Below, piece after piece: positions 44,683 to 48,659 of a stretch of 48,659 nucleotides of DNA. Source of the DNA: a virus; the IMG/VR virus record IMGVR_UViG_3300009507_000028, positions 1 through 48,659 of that record. The stretch is one strand, 5' to 3'. Numbering within the stretch: position 1 is the first letter of the stretch; every line of letters begins with the position of its first letter. The notes below the pieces were generated by a model. That model saw only the letters and a list, made by a program, of their open reading frames with translations, did not search any database and was not told the origin of the DNA. Position numbers and translations under genes: made by a program.

Positions 44683-45019
44683 CCATTTTTTTAGCTTCTG
44701 CCTCAAAATTTTCTATTTCTTCAATATCAACAAATTCTGAAGCAAACTCTTGCAATGGATGATGAACACCATGAGCCTGTAAATGTAAGGACCTAATTGC
44801 TTCAAGTACTAACACCATAGATGGAAAATGCGTTTTGATTTCTTTATCAAAATCGCATCCCATACGTGACATTTCGCCAAGAAGATTTCTCCATAAGTAT
44901 TCAGAAGCTTCTTCGGCTATTTCTTCTTTGTAATCAATAAGAACTTGCTGTAGTTCTTCACGTGTCTTTGCTGACGCGTTAACTTTGTCCTTTACAGGAA
45001 ATTCTATGACATTAGACAT
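44657..45019 (-). CDS. Conserved phage protein of unknown function, 120 aa
   Basis: Starts SNVIEFPVKDKVNASAKTREELQQVLIDYKEEIAEEASEY, then a helical core (EAIRSLHLQAHGVHHPLQEFA) and an acidic tail (KKMVDIEEDLD). The ATG overlaps the glycosyltransferase stop by one base (TAATG), so it is coupled to it. Such VIEF-start proteins occur in T4-like marine phages, but no function is known to me. Confidence 0.6.
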   Translation of the reverse strand: MSNVIEFPVKDKVNASAKTREELQQVLIDYKEEIAEEASEYLWRNLLGEMSRMGCDFDKEIKTHFPSMVLVLEAIRSLHLQAHGVHHPLQEFASEFVDIEEIENFEAEAKKMVDIEEDLD

Positions 45020-45984
45020 TATCCGTTTCCAGCGCTATTTAAATCTTGCAATAATCTGTTCCAACTATTTGTAAAACTATTTATACTGTTCCGTGCTAAA
45101 TTGAAGCGATCTGATGTTGTAAACTTTGGAATGAAGTTTGGATCAGATTTTTGAATATCCAATACTTGCTTTACAACTGAAAATGCACGATTAGCATGTA
45201 CGTTAGGATCCTCATGCCAATCATATGTAATTGTTGCGTTGGCTGCGGTTTCAGATAGTCCACCGTAATTTGGATGAATACAAAGTACGCCACTTTTAAT
45301 TGCTTCAATCAACGCGATACAAGATGTTTCTTTCCAAATATTTGGATATAAGAATATGTGAGCTTTATCCAACGCGGCTAATACTCTTTCATTAGGAACT
45401 GAGCCATGATATGTCATATTAGGATGAGCATGGATTTTCGTAAACAAATCAACGTAAGGATCGTCTCTTTCAACCCAGCCATAAATTGCAAAAGAAGAAT
45501 AAACATCAAGATGAATATTTTTATAATCTTTAGACAACGCATCTACGATTGGATACAAAAGTTCAAGACCGCGATGTGGAGTAGTGTGATAAATCAAACG
45601 GATTTCATTTGCATCTTTATCGAGATTTGGGTTATAAGGTTTTTCAACCGCGTTAGGAATTACTGAACACATTGAGTACGGAATGTTATAGTATGCAATA
45701 TACATATCTCGTTGCCATGCTGTTACAAAAACAAAATGGTCAAAGTTTTCCCAACCTCCGTTTTGGAGAACTTTATTTTCAGGATCTTCAGCTAAGTCAT
45801 GGCAATACATAATGTTTTTTACATCAGTGTACATTTCACGTGGACGAGAAAAATGAATAGCAAAATTTTGCAATACATCGTTTGATACATTATCAATAAC
45901 GCGCTTACGCATCATTTCAGTTCCGCCTATTGAATTTTTAGACTGCTCTGTTTCAATAACGTTACCTTTGTAAATACAGCTCAT
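45019..45984 (-). CDS. Glycosyltransferase, GT4/GT-B type
   Basis: 321 residues. The N-terminal part keeps SIGGTEMM and IMYCHDLAEDP; the C-terminal Rossmann half shows VIPNAVEKPYNP, YHTTPHRGLELL, HGSVPNERVLAALDKAHIFLYPNIWKETSCIALIEAIKSG, the typical nucleotide-sugar pocket of GT4 enzymes (acidic E near the end of the run). Possible targets are hydroxylated or modified phage DNA bases, or a surface glycan. It overlaps the preceding gene by four bases (ATGA). It may use sugars from the 13832-16891 cassette, although it lies in the early strand. Confidence 0.78.
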   Translation of the reverse strand: MSCIYKGNVIETEQSKNSIGGTEMMRKRVIDNVSNDVLQNFAIHFSRPREMYTDVKNIMYCHDLAEDPENKVLQNGGWENFDHFVFVTAWQRDMYIAYYNIPYSMCSVIPNAVEKPYNPNLDKDANEIRLIYHTTPHRGLELLYPIVDALSKDYKNIHLDVYSSFAIYGWVERDDPYVDLFTKIHAHPNMTYHGSVPNERVLAALDKAHIFLYPNIWKETSCIALIEAIKSGVLCIHPNYGGLSETAANATITYDWHEDPNVHANRAFSVVKQVLDIQKSDPNFIPKFTTSDRFNLARNSINSFTNSWNRLLQDLNSAGNG

Positions 45985-46238
45985 AAATTAAACTCCGTGC
46001 TAAAATCTTTAATTGTATCCCAACGGAATGAACGCCAGCCTTTAGCTTCAACATCCCACACTGCGAGAACATCAGGATTTGGTTTCTTTTTTTGGATTAA
46101 TTCTTCAACATCAACTTGTTCTGGTAACATTGATTCTTGAAGTGTGCAATGCATGATGCGTTCATCACCATTCTTTTTTGTAAAAACAACTTTACATATG
46201 CCTTGATGCAGGCTATCTTTCATTTCACTATTTGTCAT
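45981..46238 (-). CDS. DUF2693 / SH3-fold small phage protein
   Basis: 85 residues. VVFTKKNGDERIMHCTLQESMLP, then DVLAVWDVEAKGWRSFRWDTIKDF, is the DUF2693 pattern common in phages (strand-rich, ending W-R-S-F-R-x-D-T-I). It is probably a small nucleic-acid or protein-binding beta barrel. Its ribosome site is weak (GTGAG). Overlaps the glycosyltransferase start by four bases. Confidence 0.75.
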   Translation of the reverse strand: MTNSEMKDSLHQGICKVVFTKKNGDERIMHCTLQESMLPEQVDVEELIQKKKPNPDVLAVWDVEAKGWRSFRWDTIKDFSTEFNL

Positions 46239-46260
46239 AATTTATCTCACTTTATATATG

Positions 46261-46500
46261 TTATTTAAATACTAACTTCACTGCTTCGTAATCTCTTAAT
46301 ATTTCAAAAACGGCTGTAGCTAAATCAATATTAGGATCTTTTCTTATCTTTGATATAATCCTATCTATAAAGAATAACTCTTTTCCATTGTCAGCCATAA
46401 TTTCAAGACCTTGGAAAAATGTTTCAATATCATACGGATTTTCATTAAACACACTCTTTAAAAAATGTTGAGTCTCCGGTTTCTTTTTTGATTTGTCCAC
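46261..46500 (-). CDS. Hypothetical protein, 79 aa
   Basis: GTG start at 46500 with AAGGAAGG five bases upstream, which supports it despite a 56-base overlap with the end of the upstream kinase gene. The product is helical (NPYDIETFFQGLEIMADNGKELFFIDRI) and ends AVFEILRDYEAVKLVFK with a hydrophobic C-terminus. A sliding-clamp or polymerase-binding adaptor would fit such a tail, but there is no direct evidence. Confidence 0.55.
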   Translation of the reverse strand: MDKSKKKPETQHFLKSVFNENPYDIETFFQGLEIMADNGKELFFIDRIISKIRKDPNIDLATAVFEILRDYEAVKLVFK

Positions 46501-47116
46501 GATTGCCTTCCTTTTGGTATATCGCCTCTAATACATTATGAAGGTCTTCAAGATTTCCATTGTTATGGATTCTGTAAGTGTCAACTTCAAACTTATGAGG
46601 CAATACATATTTTTTATTGATTGCGGTCTGTTTTTCGTTAGTGAACTCTTGAATAACGTTACCATCAAAATAACGCCTAGAGTCCGTAGAATAATCGCAG
46701 CCTTCACGTGTAAGCTGCACTAATACGAAATTATTGGATCCAACTCTATTTATAACAGGAATAAGTTCATCAACGAATCCGCCATCAGAAATTGCATAAT
46801 TTCGTTTTAGATCAATTTCGTTAGCAACTTGCAGACCAAAATAATCTAGGCCGCGTTTAGGTTTAATTACTTTTTCTGAAACATAAATCATTGCCTCACG
46901 ACAAGACATATGACCAAGATCCATATGAGGAACTTCTTTTACAGAACGATCATCATAACGTTCCATGAACCACTCATATTTAACTCCAAAGTATTTTGCA
47001 GTTTCTTTATACAGTTGGTATTTAAAAGAAAGGTGTTTCCAACCTTTTTGTTTTTTGAAATAATCAGCAGCTGCGTCTTTTCCTGAAAGAGGAGGACCAT
47101 TAAATAAAATGATCAT
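46445..47116 (-). CDS. P-loop nucleoside-monophosphate-kinase-like protein
   Basis: Start ATG 47116 overlaps the previous stop (ATGA) and has GGAGG ten bases upstream; the longer frame to 47170 is unlikely. The 223-residue product begins IILFNGPPLSGKDAAADYF, with Walker A GPPLSGKD (7-14), then SFKYQLYKETAKYF, CREAMIYVSEKVIKP and a LID-like segment (REGCDYSTDSRRYF). This resembles T4 gp1-type dNMP kinases, which prepare dNDPs for DNA synthesis. Substrate uncertain. Confidence 0.7.
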   Translation of the reverse strand: MIILFNGPPLSGKDAAADYFKKQKGWKHLSFKYQLYKETAKYFGVKYEWFMERYDDRSVKEVPHMDLGHMSCREAMIYVSEKVIKPKRGLDYFGLQVANEIDLKRNYAISDGGFVDELIPVINRVGSNNFVLVQLTREGCDYSTDSRRYFDGNVIQEFTNEKQTAINKKYVLPHKFEVDTYRIHNNGNLEDLHNVLEAIYQKEGNRGQIKKETGDSTFFKECV

Positions 47117-47343
47117 GCAAATTGGTCCTCCACAATATTTAAGATTTCTTCGGAAAAGGCGTTTTTCCATTCTTGAGGAGTCATGCCTGACAAAATAAAT
47201 TCGCGATCTTCAATTGACAAATAAGGAAGCAAGTCATCCATACTTCCGTACCCAGCTTCGTATTGAGCAAAGTCTTTAGGATCCATAGGGATATCCTTTG
47301 TGCGGACAATTCCTGAAAAGGCACTTGTTTTTTTGATAATCAT
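47113..47343 (-). CDS. Hypothetical protein, 76 aa
   Basis: The ATG at 47343 is chosen because GGAG sits seven bases upstream; ATG 47355 lies too close to it. The product reads IIKKTSAFSGIVRTKDIPMDPKDFAQYEAGYGSMDDLLPYLSIEDREFILSGMTPQEWKNAF and is acidic. First gene of the operon from 47372-47400, coupled to the kinase by ATGA. The segment D-R-E-F-I-L-S-G-x-T-P-x-E-W is one I associate with small conserved phage proteins. Function unknown. Confidence 0.6.
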   Translation of the reverse strand: MIIKKTSAFSGIVRTKDIPMDPKDFAQYEAGYGSMDDLLPYLSIEDREFILSGMTPQEWKNAFSEEILNIVEDQFA

Positions 47344-47371
47344 GACATTCTCCATTAACTGATTCTAGATT

Positions 47372-47400
47372 AATATAATCTATTCTAATATAAATGTCAA
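47372..47400 (-). promoter_or_regulatory. Early sigma70-type promoter for the 47343-46261 operon
   Basis: TTGACA (47395-47400), 17-base spacer, TATATT (47372-47377) on the minus strand, 28 bases before the start codon. Confidence 0.87.
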
Positions 47401-47831
47401 CCATTACTATCATCCATGAGCCATTTTAATCCCTTAACGTGGCTTCTATGGATTTTAGCTTGGCATATGCCGTTATAATATGAGTCGTCCAATAACGCGT
47501 GACGAGTAATCTGTTCATAAAGTTCAAGATAGCCCATTTCACCTTTCTTATCACAAAGGTGTATTATTTCTCGGTAAAAGTTATCTGGGCCTTTTTCTTC
47601 AACCACAAGTTTGACTTCTTCAGAAGAACCATAATATTTTTGCCAATCTGACTCAACAACTTTTGTGCGGCGTCGAGTTTTACCTTTTAAAGGTTTAAGT
47701 CTTCTTTTTGATTTGAAAAGCTTTTTACCGATATATTTTTTATCGTTAGAATTATCTGTGATTATATACACAAACCCAATATATTCACCAATGTCTTCAC
47801 TTGTGAATTCTTTTCCATTATAATGCCACAT
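47397..47831 (-). CDS. GIY-YIG-like putative endonuclease
   Basis: 144 residues. YIGFVYIITDNSNDKKYIGKKLF holds the GIY/YIG pair in variant form (G-F-V-Y with K-Y-I-G), followed by SDWQKYYGSSEEVK and CDKKGEMGYLELYEQITRHALL with the glutamate expected for metal binding. The basic segment KRRLKPLKGKTRRRTK probably contacts DNA. Such stand-alone genes in T4-like phages include homing endonucleases and Seg-like enzymes. A TATAAATA box at 47854-47861 precedes it. Confidence 0.75.
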   Translation of the reverse strand: MWHYNGKEFTSEDIGEYIGFVYIITDNSNDKKYIGKKLFKSKRRLKPLKGKTRRRTKVVESDWQKYYGSSEEVKLVVEEKGPDNFYREIIHLCDKKGEMGYLELYEQITRHALLDDSYYNGICQAKIHRSHVKGLKWLMDDSNG

Positions 47832-47853
47832 AATAACCCCATAGTAATAGGAT

Positions 47854-47861
47854 TATTTATA
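47854..47861 (-). promoter_or_regulatory. T4-type late promoter box before the GIY-YIG gene
   Basis: A perfect TATAAATA on the minus strand, 23 bases before the endonuclease ATG, which fits late transcription of a stand-alone endonuclease. Confidence 0.5.
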
Positions 47862-47864
47862 CCA

Positions 47865-48020
47865 TCATTTGGCGATCTTGGTTTTGATATTACCACACAT
47901 TTTACATTGCATAGTATATTTACGTGATAGCTTTTTACTCGGAAGTTTAACGATGTCAGTTTGAATGATATGCCACCGATGAACGTGACCGTAAACAAGA
48001 AGCTGAATAATATTCCACAT
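47865..48020 (-). CDS. Small CxxC protein, 51 aa
   Basis: ATG 48020 overlaps the upstream stop by one base and has GGAG six bases upstream; stop TGA 47865-47867. The product begins WNIIQLLVYGHVHRWHIIQTD and ends MQCKMCGNIKTKIAK, with a single CxxC and several His residues. It may bind zinc. One of three neighbouring tiny Cys proteins. Function unknown. Confidence 0.6.
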   Translation of the reverse strand: MWNIIQLLVYGHVHRWHIIQTDIVKLPSKKLSRKYTMQCKMCGNIKTKIAK

Positions 48021-48367
48021 TAGGATCTCCGCATTTGCGCTGCATCAACCATTGCCTTTTTATTGTCCTTACGAACTGGCATAAGGTTGGATTTATGAGT
48101 GGTTACAATACCCGCAATTTCATTGCCAGTGTATTTCATTTGCTCTTTCATAGAGCCATTACCAGCAACACGATCTGATGTTACTCGAGGTCCTGTATTA
48201 TAATTGGGTAGCTCATAACGGTAATCTTGTTTCTTACCAGTATACCCTACGCGTGCTAGAAACGCCTCGTGTTCAGCCTCCGCAGCTTGTAACCGTTTGC
48301 TTTTATTTTTAATTTTACGTTTTTTAGTATTAAGGGAACTCATCCCTCGCACAAGATGCATAGTCAT
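48020..48367 (-). CDS. Hypothetical basic protein, 115 aa
   Basis: ATG 48367 overlaps the previous stop (ATGA) and follows AGGAAA, so the longer frame to 48400 is rejected. The N-terminus is highly basic (NTKKRKIKNKSKRLQAAEAEHEAFLARVGY), the rest polar (YELPNYNTGPRVTSDRVAGNG). It may bind nucleic acid. A similar R-x-T-S-D-R segment occurs in other phage hypotheticals, but I do not recognise a function. Confidence 0.55.
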   Translation of the reverse strand: MTMHLVRGMSSLNTKKRKIKNKSKRLQAAEAEHEAFLARVGYTGKKQDYRYELPNYNTGPRVTSDRVAGNGSMKEQMKYTGNEIAGIVTTHKSNLMPVRKDNKKAMVDAAQMRRS

Positions 48368-48483
48368 TTTTCTGTTTCCTGATCTATCCTGCCCCCACAA
48401 AAGGGACAGGTAAGTGTTTTGTGTTCACCTTCAGCCAGCCTGATCTTTTGGATAACACTGACCTGTTCTTTGTAACTAAACAT
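48364..48483 (-). CDS. Small zinc-ribbon-like protein, 39 aa
   Basis: ATG 48483 with AGGAT eight bases upstream. The product is FSYKEQVSVIQKIRLAEGEHKTLTCPFCGGRIDQETEK after Met, i.e. a short helix plus CPFCGG. A single CxxC cannot form a complete zinc site alone, so it may dimerise or complete a site with a neighbour. It overlaps both flanking genes by a few bases, supporting that it is translated. Confidence 0.5.
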   Translation of the reverse strand: MFSYKEQVSVIQKIRLAEGEHKTLTCPFCGGRIDQETEK

Positions 48484-48634
48484 TGTGCTTGATCCTGAAG
48501 ATCTCTCCACAGTCTTCACAGTGATGTTCAAAAAGAAACACGCCACCACCCACTGGTTTCTCGTATACAGTGTAAACCGCCCGAATGGTTGTGTCGCCTT
48601 TCATTACCATTCGGCAGCATGTTTCGCATGCCAT
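48476..48634 (-). CDS. Small two-CxxC zinc-binding protein (may extend beyond the window)
   Basis: From ATG 48634, which overlaps a TAA of a possible upstream gene (TAATG), to TAG 48476-48478: 52 residues beginning MACETCCRMVMKGDTT and ending EHHCEDCGEIFRIKHNV. Two CxxC pairs (CETC, CEDC) plus His residues make a treble-clef-like zinc site likely. The frame is also open upstream to the window edge, so the start could lie outside. It overlaps the next start by eight bases. Confidence 0.55.
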   Translation of the reverse strand: MACETCCRMVMKGDTTIRAVYTVYEKPVGGGVFLFEHHCEDCGEIFRIKHNV

Positions 48635-48659
48635 TAGTCCGTCTGCCTCATAATAATCC

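Noticed and set aside
47117-47170. Longer start for the dNMP-kinase-like gene
   Set aside because: The extra 18 residues overlap the preceding gene and precede the conserved start of the P-loop domain; ATG 47116 has GGAGG and ATGA coupling.

Overview
The window is part of a T4-like myophage genome (Straboviridae/Kyanoviridae-type gene order). The plus strand carries the canonical virion run: neck gp13-gp14, tail completion gp15, terminase gp16-gp17, sheath gp18, tube gp19, portal gp20, prohead protease gp21, scaffold gp22 and capsid gp23. No rRNA, tRNA, transposase or integrase was seen. A homologue of GapR (DUF2312), a nucleoid protein largely confined to Alphaproteobacteria, points to an alphaproteobacterial host. 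The general make-up (PhoH, MGME1-like exonuclease, DUF6433 beside RNase H, FmdB-like protein) is that of marine T4-like phages. The host assignment is inference.

Layout. 1-13041: three adhesion genes, namely the 3' end of one fibre, a 799-residue fibre, and a giant 3196-residue fibre with about 19 copies of a F-Y-D-S-N-N-T type repeat and a C-terminal S74 self-cleaving chaperone. 13071-13801: two small paralogous proteins. 13832-16891: a sugar cassette (GH130-like propeller, TPR-methyltransferase, HldE-C-like nucleotidyltransferase fused to a mannose-6-phosphate-isomerase-type cupin). 16955-19314: gp13, gp14, gp15. 19342-24712: an insertion relative to T4, holding a collagen-like fibre, an integrin-like FG-GAP propeller and a truncated exonuclease fragment. 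24740-35175: gp16 to gp23. A hairpin terminator at 35212-35237 separates this block from the convergent minus strand.

35256-48659 (minus strand): compact early/middle genes with 1-nt, 4-nt and 8-nt overlaps. They include GapR-like, a nucleotidyltransferase/P-loop kinase pair, DUF932, MGME1-like exonuclease, a PAAR tail-tip protein, PhoH, a HAD phosphatase, RNase H, a GT4 glycosyltransferase, a dNMP-kinase-like protein, a GIY-YIG endonuclease and many unknown small proteins. Several genes of 39-57 codons lie among them.

Regulation is readable. Seven minus-strand operons start with host sigma70-type promoters (TTGACA, 17-nt spacer, TATATT-like box). Plus-strand virion genes are preceded by the T4 late box TATAAATA, and two more such boxes lie on the minus strand, one ahead of the FmdB-like/PhoH/PAAR/exonuclease run. 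No stretch longer than about 300 bases lacks a gene. Intergenic spaces hold only promoters, ribosome binding sites, the terminator and the exonuclease fragment.
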